From positions 28,650,078 through 28,714,077 of the forward strand of contig OY755252.1 of assembly GCA_963576725.1 (NCBI GenBank): a stretch of 64,000 bases of DNA. The letters are read 5' to 3'. The DNA is from Azorinus chamasolen. Its lineage: Eukaryota; Mollusca; Bivalvia; Cardiida; Solecurtidae. Below the pieces are notes generated by a model that saw only the letters and a program-made list of their open reading frames with translations, was not told the DNA's origin and made no database searches. Below, one piece after another: positions 32,021 to 42,699 of the stretch; positions within the stretch are counted from its first letter, which is position 1; the number at the start of each line of letters is the position of its first letter. Made by a program: the position numbers and the translations under genes.

Positions 32021-32118
32021 ATCGTATTAGAGATGTCTGGCATGTCAAACCACAGCTTTTTTCGTGCCAATAAAGAAGAATGACAGGTTATCACTGTGGC
32101 ATAGCATAGAATGGGCCT

Positions 32119-32337
32119 TTAACCCATTACCTCTTATGTAATTTTTAGACCCCACCTCTTTGAATAAATCTATCGAAAAGGAGCATTTACCACAGAAAAG
32201 GAAACTTTAAAAAGTGTGTAATTTTAAAACCACTGTGATAAATAGAGCTATGGAGCAACTGCTCTCTTTATCACAATGGTTTCAGAAAGTGTTTTAACAG
32301 AGGCGACAAAAGGCGTAAATAAGAGGGAATGGGTTAA
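32119..32337 (+). mobile_element. C-family TTAA MITE
   Basis: TTAACCCATTACCTCTTATG to AAGAGGGAATGGGTTAA. The palindrome apex is shortened (AATAGAGCTATGGAGCAACT). Confidence 0.85.
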
Positions 32338-32366
32338 AGCATTTATAATATAAAATATATACTCCT

Positions 32367-32675
32367 TTACTCCATGAACATACATGTAAGCAATATAGGC
32401 GTAACAAAAATTAGTAGGCTGAATTTGTACAATGGCCTATGAAAACAGAAAATTTTGGCCATGGCAGCAATTGTAGAAACAGAATAAGCAAACAGAGCAG
32501 ACTCTGATAAGACGGCTTCTACAGGAGCCGTATTGTCTTGATCCGCTCTGTTTACATAGCCATTAGCCGTGTCCTCCACAATACGCTTTCCTTTGCCTTT
32601 GCAAACAGAGTTGAATCACATCAGACCACTTCTGTAGGAGACGTATGATAAGGGTCTACTCTATTTACTTATAAA
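32367..32675 (+). mobile_element. D-family MITE and an adjacent D hairpin
   Basis: CCTTTACTCCATGAACATAC leads into the hairpin GCAAACAGAGCAGACTCTGA (32489). A second decayed hairpin GCAAACAGAGTTGAATCACA starts at 32599. Right TTAA ends are absent. Confidence 0.65.
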
Positions 32676-32698
32676 AATATAGATAAAACTTCATCTAA

Positions 32699-32948
32699 TT
32701 AACCCTTCGTTTGCAGACTTTTAAAACACATTTCTCCTTCTTTACCCATGTCCTGTTGTATAATTACATATATCTTCACTGTGTACACGTATTTCGCTGT
32801 GCAATCACTGCTGCGGAGTGCACTGGTAGCACAATCAGCTTGTAAATAGTGCAGACCCTGATGAGACAGCTCCTGCATGAGCTGTCTCATCTGGGTCTTC
32901 ACTATTTACAGGTAGGTATATTGACGTGAATAGCAAGCGAAGGGTTAA
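32699..32948 (-). mobile_element. B-family TTAA MITE
   Basis: TTAACCCTTCGTTTGCAGAC to AATAGCAAGCGAAGGGTTAA, inverted relative to 29881. The palindrome apex is AGCTCCTGCATGAGCT. Confidence 0.92.
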
Positions 32949-33059
32949 CATCTAATTTAGTAATGGCATTATGTCTTATACAATGTATGAATACTTAGTG
33001 AGTAAATGGTTAAACGGCGTAACTATGACGTGAAGGGTTAAACACCACAGTGAGTATGA

Positions 33060-33365
33060 AGCTTACACATACACGGAAATTAGATACATGTATTACATAT
33101 TGAAGGTGTCCTTAAATATCTCTAGTGAGATGCAAGCTGATTAATGTGTTTGACTTTTCTTCGGCACATGTCCCAAAGGACGTGATCAATATACCAACCG
33201 AGACAGGCTAAGCCATGTATCAAGACATTAGTAGTTGGGTATTACGGTAACACTCTTCAAGACCATTGACAGACAATGGGAGTGTGATACAACAACTACC
33301 AGTATAGCTTATGAATGGACGAAATTGGGGCTGGTATTATCGCATTAATTATCCTAAATGATATA
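33060..33365 (+). repeat. Diverged duplicate of 53975-54590
   Basis: TCGGCACATGTCCCAAAGG, CGAGACAGGCTAAGCC, GACAGACAATGGGAGTGTGA and CATTAATTATCCTAA match the second copy in order. The second copy contains two G MITEs absent here. Confidence 0.65.
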
Positions 33366-33432
33366 CCGTAGGCATCACTAACCTGAACTTTGGAGTAAAC
33401 AATGGTGCGTTCTACGTTGCCTTTACCGTGCA

Positions 33433-33632
33433 TTAACCAATTACCTTATGGGTTAATTTTTACCCATAACTAACCGCTTTGAACAGATGTACCGAAAAGG
33501 AGCATTTATCACACAAAATTGACATTTTAGAAATGTGTAGTTTAGAAACCATTAGGTGATAAATAGAGCTTCTATGGAGCAATTGCTCTAATTATCACAA
33601 TGTCAAATAAACAAAAAACATTGACAGTTTAA
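33433..33632 (+). mobile_element. C-family MITE, right end lost
   Basis: TTAACCAATTACCTTATGGG, CCGAAAAGGAGCATTTATCA and a shortened palindrome are present. It meets the next A element at a shared TTAA. The bases before it (CTTTACCGTGCATTAA) look like a G stem. Confidence 0.7.
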
Positions 33633-33839
33633 CACTTAGCCTAATAAGCGCAACCTAACTGACATTTGCAAACAGATTGGATCCAGCTGAGATGCCGAGT
33701 AACTCGGCGTCTCATCAGGATCCAAGCTGTTTGACACTTTGTCAATAGTATCTCAAAAGCTTGAATGAATTAGAAGCAAGTGAAAACTTTCAGATCGGAG
33801 CTTAGGCAGACCTCATTTTCATAGCAGGCTAAGGATTAA
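33629..33839 (+). mobile_element. A-family TTAA MITE
   Basis: TTAACACTTAGCCTAATAAG to ATAGCAGGCTAAGGATTAA. The palindrome GATGCCGAGTAACTCGGCGT is complete. Confidence 0.8.
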
Positions 33840-34044
33840 CTGGTATAGACGCTTCAAATGACGTCATTGCTAGAGCCGTTTGATAAGGGTGTGTTCTGTT
33901 TGTTTGGGGAATAATACAGATCTGATTCTACAACTTCTGCCATGGCCAAGGCTTCTTATGTTTATATGCCTTAAACGAAATCAATCCCATTGATATTATG
34001 GCGTCATTATTTCTTATATGCATATCAATCAAGGAAAGTGTTAA
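33840..34044 (-). mobile_element. D-family MITE, right half
   Basis: GAGCCGTTTGATAAGGGTGT, CTGCCATGGCCAAGG and ATATCAATCAAGGAAAGTGT then TTAA. The left arm is missing where the A element ends. Confidence 0.65.
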
Positions 34045-34168
34045 GCTCCACGAAAACAACACATTAGACAGCCTGAGTTTAGGGCCAAGACAAACAAATG
34101 ACGCAAAAAGTTGACGAACTAGCTCTATATACCTACTGAAATTAACAACAAATTGTGTCTATAATTGT

Positions 34169-34373
34169 TTAACCCTTTACGTCACGAATATCCATGACTT
34201 CTAGTTTTATACTATCATATGAACAAGGGATGTTTTGATCCTGGAACAACTTATAATCCTATCTATATGACTCCAGTAACAAAAAGAGCAATTCCGATTA
34301 GACTGCTCCTTGGGGAGCTTCCGATCTGAGTCTGCTGTGTTTGCAAAGGCATACAAACGCCTGGAAATATGTA
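34169..34373 (+). mobile_element. D-family MITE cut by a G element
   Basis: TTAACCCTTTACGTCACGAA through the palindrome (TAGACTGCTCCTTGGGGAGC) to GCATACAAACGCCTGG. G starts before the D right end is reached. Confidence 0.75.
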
Positions 34374-34375
34374 TG

Positions 34376-34579
34376 CAGTTAAACCCTCTAATGCGACCAC
34401 TTAATGAATAAGCATGACTGTTTTTATAAGCAGGTGGTAGCTTAATGCAGGATGAAAGTTATGCAGAAAGCTCCAATAGGAGCTTTCTGCATAACTTTCA
34501 TCCTGCATTAAGCTACCACCTGCCTTTGCCACTGTGAATTATGCCCTTTTTGCTGGTCGCATTAGAGGGGTTTTACTGT
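34376..34579 (+). mobile_element. G-family MITE with a near-perfect palindrome
   Basis: CAGTTAAACCCTCTAATGCG and GCATTAGAGGGGTTTTACTG are the ends. CAGGTGGTAGCTTAATGCAG pairs with CTGCATTAAGCTACCACCTG around GCTCCAATAGGAGC. It is the cleanest G copy together with 58096. Confidence 0.9.
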
Positions 34580-34884
34580 TCACGAAATGCAAGGTGAATG
34601 GACATCGCTTCGTTCGTGTTGGAACAGTATATATACATGCATATGCCCTAAATATTCAATTCTTTGCAAACTATTTATCCGTGGAAATGACGAGCCACTA
34701 TCGATTGGTGTCTCCAACATCCGTTGTTATATGAAAATTTGTATTCTAAACACGTTAACAGGGATTATTTATGGCGTTTCTCGGGACATATTTTCTCGTC
34801 TCGTATGTCTGGAAATATGGGGACTGTCAAGAGCTTCAAAGGCAATATTCCTCATAGCCCTTAGCACCCTAACACTTTACATGT
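34580..34884. other. No gene supported
   Basis: Frames of 66 and 99 codons start inside the G element and continue without any recognisable domain. Confidence 0.35.
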
Positions 34885-35080
34885 GATTAACATATGTTCA
34901 CGCCTTTGTAAACAGAGTAGACCCAGACCTGACAGTTTGTTTATGGCATTTTATAGATACCATTCTACAATAATTTGCCAATGTAAATACATTCTTTGTT
35001 CATGTACCTTCATAAATGTTAATTCAACCATGATGATTCTATTTATTCGTTCACAGATATGCATGAAGGGAAGGGATAAC
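34885..35080 (-). mobile_element. D-family MITE, partial
   Basis: TTCACGCCTTTGTAAACAGA with AGACCCAGACCTGACAG and the flank ATATGCATGAAGGGAAGGGA. The second palindrome arm is missing. Confidence 0.6.
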
Positions 35081-35224
35081 CCTTTTCCTCACACCTGCTT
35101 AAGAAAGAATTAATAACATTTACCATTTAAAAACGTTATAAACTTAATGACAAGGATTATTCGATCGACGTTGGTACATAACAATATTGTTCTCGCAACT
35201 GTAACATACTGCACTTACATGTAA

Positions 35225-35515
35225 CCTTTAACCTGCTGAACGATTAAACATGACCCGCCCCCTTTCTGAATATTAATTAATCAATCCTTCAACTTTTGAA
35301 TATTCATTAAAACATAATGACATAGTGAATATGATATGATCGTGATTAGAATGACATATGTACACATGATATTGGTATGTGTTGGAAAATTTATTATAAT
35401 TTCCTAAGCAAACAGAGCAGATCCTGATCAGACAGCTCCTATGGGGGTCGTCTGATATTGGTCTACTCTGTTTGCAAAGACACGGGAAACGTTTGTATGA
35501 GGGACAGGGATAAAT
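35225..35515 (+). mobile_element. D2-type MITE
   Basis: Hairpin GCAAACAGAGCAGATCCTGA with TCTGATATTGGTCTACTCTG around GCTCCTATGGGGGTC. The right end reads TATGAGGGACAGGGATAA, and the left end is unclear (TTAACCTTTAACCTGCTGAA may be a stray A end). Confidence 0.65.
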
Positions 35516-35539
35516 AAAACATTGCATCAAGTTGTGTCA

Positions 35540-35640
35540 CTGGGGATATTTATTTGTATGACTGTAGATCCTGATCAAAAGTCCCCATCAGGGTTCCTTT
35601 CAATCTGGGTCTACACGTTTTGTAAAGGTCTTATATACTC
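35540..35640. mobile_element. D-type hairpin scrap
   Basis: GTAGATCCTGATCAAAAGTC and TTTCAATCTGGGTCTACACG. No ends. Confidence 0.45.
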
Positions 35641-35868
35641 GGTTACCGTACTTTAAGGTCTAAAGGCAAGATATTACCTTTCGAAATTAAATGTTGAAAA
35701 AGTACTCGAAACATTACATTCAGGAAACACGTTAATATGCTAAAGCATCACTAATACATGTACCACAAGACGTTTTATTATTAATAATAATATACGCATC
35801 AATGGTTGACTGTGTGTAGATTTCTCGGCCATAATTTACGTAATTTTTAAGATACATATACAGTAAAA

Positions 35869-36013
35869 GCCCGCTAATGCGACCACCTAAAAGAGGTTTA
35901 ATTCAGGGTGCTAGATGAAGGTGAAAGCTTAATTCAGGACAAAAGAAATGCAGAAAGCTCCTAGACAGCAAGGTGTATTCATTAAGTGGTCGCATTAGAT
36001 GGGTTCTACTGTA
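35869..36013 (+). mobile_element. G-family MITE with internal deletion
   Basis: TACAGTAAAAGCCCGCTAAT to GCATTAGATGGGTTCTACTG then TA. Only the left stem and its apex (CAGAAAGCTCCTAG) remain, so the right stem is lost from the apex. Confidence 0.8.
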
Positions 36014-36391
36014 CAGTTTTACATTTTCTAAGCAAACTTTAAACTCCATTACAAATACATTATGTTTTTAATCGCATGTCATTAGTATCTAAAACATACC
36101 AAAAGATAGTTTTCTGACCCAGCCAAAACAAAAAGAGAAAATGAAAAACTTTTTTTTTCGCGAACACCCCTGCTCTATATAATAAGTGACAGGTATTCAA
36201 CTCCGGCGGAAATCTGCTCAAAAATCGATGGATTCATTCACTGCGATCGTCCTTGAAAGATTATTTGACCACAAATTTCCATAAACTGTGTCTCATTTAT
36301 TAAAGAAATCATCAGTCTTGATGAGCAGTCTTCAATTCCGTCTCTGAAATTAACACACTGTTACAACGAGTCGCCAAAGTGAACAACCAAC
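36014..36391. other. No recognisable feature
   Basis: No open frame or repeat recognised. Confidence 0.3.
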
Positions 36392-36508
36392 CCCTCTCTA
36401 GGAGCTTTCTGCATGACTTTCACCCTGCATTAAGCAGTCATCTGCCTAAAATATCTAAATTCTTATTCAGTAGAGTTTCGTTTTAGACAGGTTTTAAAGT
36501 ACACCATT
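36392..36508 (+). mobile_element. G-family MITE, right half
   Basis: TCTAGGAGCTTTCTGCATGA and CCTGCATTAAGCAGTCATCT lead to a G-like right end (TAGACAGGTTTTAAAGTA). It starts at the palindrome apex, so the whole left arm is gone. Confidence 0.65.
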
Positions 36509-36697
36509 CTGTATTTTAATCAAGGTGCAGTGTTACAACTTTGCAGACATAATGCACTCTATTTCATACTTATTACTGGGATGAACTTGGTAAGTAAGAA
36601 AACATACCCAGACAGAGATCAGGTCAAATTGAACAGATGTCAAGCTAAATAGTGATAGAGATTGATAGACAGAGATACAATGCAGCAAGAAGTTCGT

Positions 36698-36905
36698 GTA
36701 CGATAAACCCGCTCTAAAGCGGCCACTTTATAAGTCAAAACGTGTGGTCTTAAAGCAGGTGATTTGTTTAATGAGGGAGAAATTAATACAGAACGTCCTT
36801 GTAGGATGTTTCTGTATAACTATTGCCCTGCATTAAGCTACCACCTGCCTTTAAGATCCAGAATTACACATCTTGTTTGTGGTCGCATTAGAGAGTTTCT
36901 TCTGC
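36698..36905 (+). mobile_element. G-family MITE, decayed
   Basis: GATAAACCCGCTCTAAAGCG at the left, GGTCGCATTAGAGAGTTTCT at the right, and CTGCATTAAGCTACCACCTG in the stem. Confidence 0.7.
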
Positions 36906-36932
36906 ATTTCGATACGGACGAGACACGAGTAA

Positions 36933-37128
36933 ATTGATGTTGTTTGTGCATTTTTCAGCCTTTCTAGACGTGTCGAGCAGTCAATCACACTTAAAACACA
37001 AGTTCACCCGCAAACCACAAAGCCAATAGTAATTTGATGTTGTTTGCGCATTTCTCAGTCTTTTCTAGACAAGTCGAGCAGTCAATTACACTTACAATAC
37101 AAGTTCAACCACAAATAATAATGTGTCA
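36933..37128. repeat. 100-bp tandem duplication
   Basis: TTGATGTTGTTTGTGCATTT at 36933 recurs at 37033 with TCGAGCAGTCAATCACACTT and ACACAAGTTCACC in the same order. Confidence 0.85.
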
Positions 37129-37332
37129 GTGGGAAAACGGGGATATAGATATTGCTTGTTGTCAGGAAAGTCGAGATTTTACTGGGAATCTGATGTGGCG
37201 CATGCCTCATCGCAAATCATTAGAAAATATCTGCCGATGTATATATTCAAGTTTTAAATCATTATTTATTTTCTGTAAAATCAGAATGCCACACAATCAA
37301 CAAACGACCAAGCTTTATGAATGACATGGACA

Positions 37333-37525
37333 ATTGACTCTTTTTTCCATAAATAACCCTTCCGATGCCTTTACATACATAGAAGACCCAGATAAGACGG
37401 TTCTGTAGGACCCGTCTGATCAGGGTATGCTTCGTTTACTTTTTAAACAACATGGGTCGTATTCTACAGTGTCTACCATGGCCAAACAGTCATGTGTCCC
37501 TGTGGCATTACAAGAATTCAGCCAA
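37333..37525 (-). mobile_element. D-family MITE, partial
   Basis: CCATAAATAACCCTTCCGAT, hairpin CCCAGATAAGACGGTTCTGT with GACCCGTCTGATCAGGGTAT, then CTACCATGGCCAAACAGTCA. It ends where an A element starts. Confidence 0.65.
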
Positions 37526-37726
37526 TTAACTATTTCGCTGCCAAACTGTGTCGTATTCTGCAATTTTCATTTTTGACATGTTTGTTTTCATTTTTGTCTC
37601 AAACACATAATCACAGTAACAAACAGATTTCAAACTGATGAGGCGTCGAGTTACTCGCCGTCTCATCTGGATTCAAACTATCTGCATACGTAATCACAGA
37701 TGCGACATTGGCAACGAAATTGTTAA
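37526..37726 (+). mobile_element. A-family TTAA MITE
   Basis: TTAACTATTTCGCTGCCAAA to CATTGGCAACGAAATTGTTAA. It shares its right TTAA (37723-37726) with the next C element. Confidence 0.85.
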
Positions 37727-38038
37727 CCCATTCCCTCGTAATGACGCCCTTTGACGCCTCTGCAAAAGTCACCTATTAGAACCATTGTGATAAATAGAGC
37801 ATTTGCTCCTATAGGAGCAAATGCTCTATTTATCACAATGGTTTCAAACTACAAAGTCACCTGTTGAAACCATTGTGATAAATACAGCATTTGCTCCTAT
37901 AGGAGCAAATGCTCTATTTATGAAAATGGTTTCAAACTACAAAATGCTATTTTTGCCATTTCTCTTGTTAATGTTCCTTTTAGGTAGATTTATTCAAAGA
38001 TGTAGGATCTAAAAATAGCCTATGAGGTAATGGGCTAA
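37723..38038 (-). mobile_element. C-family MITE with a duplicated hairpin
   Basis: TTAACCCATTCCCTCGTAAT to ATGAGGTAATGGGCTAA. The palindrome occurs twice in tandem, with arms AACCATTGTGATAAATAGAG at about 37781 and AACCATTGTGATAAATACAG at about 37868, each around TGCTCCTATAGGAGCA. The spacer ACAAAGTCACCTGTTG is part of the duplicated unit. Confidence 0.9.
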
Positions 38039-38168
38039 TAATGTCTTTGTGAATCTTCATGAAGTAATGTGAAGAGCTAAGGATAGATGACAATGAAACA
38101 ATGTTTCCACAACTGGTTATTGTTTTAGTTTGTTTAATATTTTTACAAGATCAGTTGAATTAATGTAA

Positions 38169-38568
38169 TACAGTAAAGCGTCGCTACCCGGACGTTTAAT
38201 TAGTATGTATGCTGGTTGAATAGGAAGGTGGCAGCTTAATTTAGGGTGAAAGTCATGCAGAAAGCTCCTGTAGGAGCTTTATGCATGACTCTCACCATGT
38301 TTTAACCCATTCCCCGATATTGACGACCTTTGACGACAATAAAAGTCACTTTGTGAAACTCCTATAGGAGCAAATGCTCTATTTATCACAATGGTTTCAA
38401 ACAACAAAAATCTAACATTTTCCTTTTCTCTAGTTAATGCTCCTTTTCGGTAGATTTATTCAGAGGTTGGATCTAAAAATAGCCTATAAGGTAATGGGTT
38501 AAGCAGCCACCTGTATAAAATTCCTAAATTCTTCTTTATCAAAATTCCGACTTGGGAAAGGTTTACTT
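38169..38568 (+). mobile_element. G-family MITE hosting a C MITE
   Basis: TACAGTAAAGCGTCGCTACC at the left. Stem CATGCAGAAAGCTCCTGTAG with GGAGCTTTATGCATGACTCT. The right stem is split at CATGTTTTAA by C and resumes as GCAGCCACCTGTATAAAATT. Confidence 0.75.
38302..38502 (-). mobile_element. C-family TTAA MITE nested in G, one palindrome arm lost
   Basis: TTAACCCATTCCCCGATATT to TAAGGTAATGGGTTAA. The sequence jumps from GTCACTTTGTGAAA to the apex CTCCTATAGGAGC, so the left arm is deleted to the palindrome centre. Confidence 0.85.
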
Positions 38569-39402
38569 ATTTATTACAATTGTATGTTTATTTTTTATGT
38601 ATTTACGGTTTCAATAGAGACGAAAACAGTCATTAAAAAATCGTCATTTCAAGTTTGAGATTACGAAATTCGCCAACTATATAAAACATATAACATTCCC
38701 CGATAAATAAAACACGCAATTGTGTAGGCATGAACATTATAGCACAAAAGGATATAATTTAGAATTCACACTTGACGTTTAGTATTTAGATCTGGAAGTA
38801 TATCGAATATTAATGCAATTACTATAGTTCAAAAGAAGAACCGAATATTGCAATGACTAAATGTTTTGTTTGTTTGTGTTGATAACGCCCGTTTCTGCTC
38901 ACTATGGGCTAAATGGACACCCCAAATAGAGGGGAAAAGATACAGAGAAACCCAGACGCGGTGCCCTACTATGGCGAAATAAAATATGGAGTTTATAATA
39001 CATAGCACAATGATATACACATAGTGTCTATTTACGGGTAGGTTATTTTGGATGACGAAAAACTCATGCACTTGAAAATATCATTTGAACAATCATTAAC
39101 GTTCCTTAGATCCCAGGTGTTGTATTTGGTGTATGACTAAGGAATTCTGCTACCAGTCAGTATTTATTATATTTAGCACTTGGTCGGAAACCATGTCGAG
39201 ACGTGTGTTCTTATTTGACGAGATGGCTTGTTTATAGAAATATTTCAGGCATACCCTATGGGAATGCATGCTCTTTTTCGTGTTTCCTTCTGTTATACTG
39301 AATAATTTATATCGTAAGTTGGGCTGATATATAGGTATATGATTACGCTCCGTTCCTTAGCCCTCAATATAATAAAGGTAAATTGGTTCTGCAAACATAA
39401 TC
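38569..39402. other. No gene supported
   Basis: An 80-codon minus frame at 38829-39071 has no recognisable domain. No repeat matches seen. Confidence 0.35.
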
Positions 39403-39600
39403 TTAACCCTTACAGAGCGGGACACAGGTCACTATTGTCCTTTGCAAACAGTGTAGACCCAGATGAAAGGGATCCTAGAAGAGCAATTCCATCAGGAACT
39501 GCACTGTTTGCCATGTTACTCTTTTCTTTAGAAAAATCTCTAAATATGTACTATAAGCTTAGGCTGTGTGAATTTTGGAATAGTCCATTTGAAAGGATAA
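39403..39600 (+). mobile_element. J-family TTAA MITE, right end unclear
   Basis: TTAACCCTTACAGAGCGGGA, then a decayed hairpin (GCAAACAGTGTAGACCCAGA with AACTGCACTGTTTGCC), then TTTCTTTAGAAAAATCTCTA and GAATTTTGGAATAGTCCATT. A second J copy is near 63290. A 135-codon frame across it is not a gene. Confidence 0.65.
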
Positions 39601-40150
39601 AGACAGTTGTCGTTCATTCCGTTTCAGAAACACAGTGCAACTGGCTGGCTCCTAATGAGACACGGGATTATTTTCTTGATCTAAAATGGTTCCACAGGGT
39701 CAAACGTATTCGGTTTTACCATGGTATAAGTCAGTTAACGCACTAGTGCCCAAAGTCCCTTAAAGGCATAGGCAAAAAATGTAGACTCCTCGGATCAGAG
39801 GGTTCCTTTGCATGCACTGTTTGCTAAGCCAATATAATCATGACAATGGTCTTTCGTTTGCCATGCCTTCTCAACATGAAAAATGGATGGGTTCCAAAAT
39901 AAGATCTGAAATGGATTTCCGGAAATAATATGGGAATAAATGGGTTGAGGTATGGGCGTAATCGGTGTGTTCATTATTCTTTGTTCCAATTAAGAATTAC
40001 GTGTCCGCTTCGCCGCGTTACATAAATCTTACGCGTTATGTCAACGCCGACAAAACACATATTCATTGAAACCAGTTATACGAGATATAACAAAGGTGTC
40101 TGTTGTCGGACATGGCAAATATTTTAACTAACTCTATACTCATTATTTTC
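39601..40150. other. No gene supported
   Basis: A hairpin scrap near 39780-39830 (GTAGACTCCTCGGATCAGAG) is the only repeat. The region 40010-40040 is CG-rich but short. Confidence 0.4.
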
Positions 40151-40432
40151 TTAACTATTTCCTTCATTAATATTCATATAAGTAATACAGACGAAATGAA
40201 TATCAAAATTAGATCAATTTGTTATAATAGCACATGGACGCCGGAAGTTTTGACCTGCATTAAGCTACCACCTGCTTCACATACCCATATTTTGACCTAT
40301 TCTTGTTATATAATATCATAAGCAAACATAGCAGACTCTGATCAGACGAATCCTACAGTCCTGAGCTGTCTGATCTTGATATTCCCTGTTTGCAAAGGCG
40401 TAGACATGCGTATTTATGGAGTAAAGGGTTAA
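40151..40432 (+). mobile_element. D-family TTAA MITE with a G scrap inside
   Basis: TTAACTATTTCCTTCATTAA to TATGGAGTAAAGGGTTAA. The hairpin starts GCAAACATAGCAGACTCTGA. The stretch CTGCATTAAGCTACCACCTG at 40256 is a G stem arm, presumably a G remnant. Confidence 0.75.
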
Positions 40433-40552
40433 ACATGGTATATTATCTAACAACAAATACATTAAATGTACACTCAGTTACAGGTTAACAGAAAGTAATG
40501 ATCATATAAATAATAAATACGCTGGTCATTAACAGAGTCAACATCCTTTGAC

Positions 40553-40745
40553 CCTTTCGGCGCCAAATTTCTAATTGTCGTCTGCAAACCTCTTTTGTTA
40601 AATCATTAGGTAAAATAAGGAAATGAGATAAATAGATACAAAATTCAAAGGAATAAAGCACAGAACAGATACAGAATAGAGTTTAAGACAAAACGTGAAG
40701 ACCCTGATCAGACACCGCCTTGAAAAGGGTTAGAGACTCTTGATC
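40553..40745 (+). mobile_element. F-family MITE, right part lost
   Basis: CCCTTTCGGCGCCAAATTTC and GAAGACCCTGATCAGACACC identify F. The palindrome's second arm is scrambled and the right end missing. Confidence 0.75.
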
Positions 40746-40913
40746 AAAGTCGTATCACAGTATGGAATGGAATCCGGAAGTCGTGTCCAGGAGAAAATGC
40801 TTTGATGGTTGTGAACCAAAGCCTAACCAACAACAGCCATTACACCCGAAACACGGTGTAACAAACAAGGTCGTCTTGTAAATTAACTCGACGATGTATC
40901 TATGTACAACATC

Positions 40914-41163
40914 TTAACCCTTCGCTTGCTATTCGCGTCAATATACATACCTGTAAATAGTGAAGACCCAGATGAGACAGCTCCTGCAGGAGCTGTCTCA
41001 TCAGGGTCTGCACTATTTACAAGTTGATTGTGCAACCAGTGCACTGCATAGCAGTGATTGCACAGCGAAATACTTGTACACAGTGAAGATATATGTAATT
41101 ATACAACAGGGCATGGGTAAAGAAGGAGAAAAGTATTTTAGAATTCAGCAAGCGAAGGGTTAA
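40914..41163 (+). mobile_element. B-family TTAA MITE, intact
   Basis: TTAACCCTTCGCTTGCTATT to TTCAGCAAGCGAAGGGTTAA, 250 bp. The palindrome GACAGCTCCTGCAGGAGCTG is perfect in the middle. A good reference copy for the family. Confidence 0.95.
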
Positions 41164-41569
41164 ATAGAGCTAGGTGCGATGCATAGTGTTCTCTGTTGCT
41201 GGATTAATTGATAATAATAGTGAATTATTTTCTTTTACTTTTCTCAACCACTAAATAACCCTTAACGAGTTGGGAAAATTAGTTTCAAATTTGAATATAT
41301 TCATTATTGACTAGACTCGAATCTGTTTATAATATACTGACCAAGTGTCATGCCACTGACCAATTATGAAACAGTTTGGATCCTGATGAGGCACGAAATT
41401 ACACCTGTTTCGTGACTAGACATTGCATGATATGAACAAGTCACTTTGTTTTCTCAGTTTCATACTTTTGTCTGTCAACGCTGTATGTTAGCGTCGGTTT
41501 TATATTATTGGAAATGATATGATTATGTCCAACTAAATACTTTTTATACTGCATGCATATTTTTCCAAG

Positions 41570-42173
41570 AGTGGTTCCTTTCTTAAAACTAAAAACTAAA
41601 TTGCCGAACAAGCCAATAAGGCGTTATTCTCATTACTTAGAAAATCTAAACGTCTCTCCCTCCCATTTGATCTACAGATAGAGGTATTTGAAAAAACTAT
41701 AAAGCCAATCTTATTGTATGGTAGTGAAATCTGGGGATATGGAAATTTCGATACACTGGAAAGAATACAGCTTAAATATTACAAATATATATTTAACTTA
41801 AAGAAATCGACACCATCCAACATGTTATACGGTGAAATTGGAATCACACCTCTATCGATTGATATCAAGAATAGGGTTATATCGTACTGGTCGAGACTTA
41901 TTGAAAACATAAATGACAGTCTTACTACAAAACTAGCATCGCGACTATACATATTGACTTACGAACTTTACAACCGAAACCAGTTGAAATCACAGTGGCT
42001 AGATAGTCTAAAGTCAACGTTATGTAGTACGGGATACTCAGGCATTTGGTACAGTCAAAGTTTCATAAGCTCAAAATGGATGGTTAAATCCTCGCTTCAA
42101 AAGCAAAAGGACATCTTTATCCAATCCTGGCACTCCGAACCTAACAGGACTTCAAACACCAATATGTACAAAC
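41570..42173 (+). pseudogene. LINE reverse-transcriptase fragment, upstream piece
   Basis: One frame from 41570 to 42173 (one stop near 41600) encodes the region after the catalytic palm of a non-LTR retrotransposon polymerase: PILLYGSEIWGYGN, LKYYKYIFNLKKSTPSNMLY and VISYWSRL. These are hallmarks of the CR1/Jockey-like LINE C-terminal part. The catalytic motifs are not present, so it is 5' truncated. The frame is cut at 42173 by a hAT element and resumes in frame at 44524. The 164-codon ORF overruns into the hAT element. Confidence 0.85.
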
Positions 42174-42407
42174 TAGTGATGTTACAGGTTAACCGGTTAC
42201 CCGGTTAACCGTTTCTGATCCGGTTATCCGGTTACGATTTTGCAAATAGATTAACCGTTTGGGCATATTGAAAGCAGATTGCATTTTCAAAATAAATACA
42301 TAGTGCGATGCCACTCTCATAATGAGTAAGTGTCGCATTGGTCCATTGCTCTCTTTCAATCAGGCCAATCAACACGTTGTCATTAAACAGCGGGATCAAT
42401 GGCCCCC

Positions 42408-42666
42408 GGACATTTTGTCCCCAACTCAATTTTGCCAGGATGGACGTTTTGTCCCCCGTGGTTTTGCAACGGTGGACATTTTGTCCCTCGTGCTTTTGAA
42501 AGGGTGGACAATTTGTCCCCCGTGTTTTTTCAAGGGTGGATCCCCGGTGGATATTGTGTCCCTCACCATCTTTTACAAGGCGGACGTTTTGTCCTTCACT
42601 TAATTATGGACAAAATACCCCCCATAAATCTAGCTTAACCCCTTTAATCCACGGACAAAATGTCCC
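42408..42666. repeat. Array of palindromic GGACATTTTGTCC words
   Basis: Words of the form GGACRTTTTGTCCC begin at 42408, 42442, 42474, 42506, 42549, 42582 and 42653, with a decayed one at 42608. Most are 32-34 bases apart. Between them lie GTGSTTTTGMAAGGGTGG spacers. Confidence 0.85.
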
Positions 42667-42699
42667 TCACTTAATTTTCCTAAGTGTTACATACAGCCC

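Noticed and set aside
37776..37940. Hairpins as transcription terminators or microRNA precursors
   Set aside because: They are MITE palindromes found in many copies. There is no sign of a bacterial genome, and microRNA origin cannot be judged without small-RNA data.
39339..39746. 135-codon frame, one of the longest
   Set aside because: It crosses a J MITE hairpin (residues ANSVDPDE) and has no domain or conserved feature.
42322..42638. Frames of 93 and 79 codons with recurring GHFVP-like residues
   Set aside because: Produced by the GGACATTTTGTCC array, not a repeat protein.
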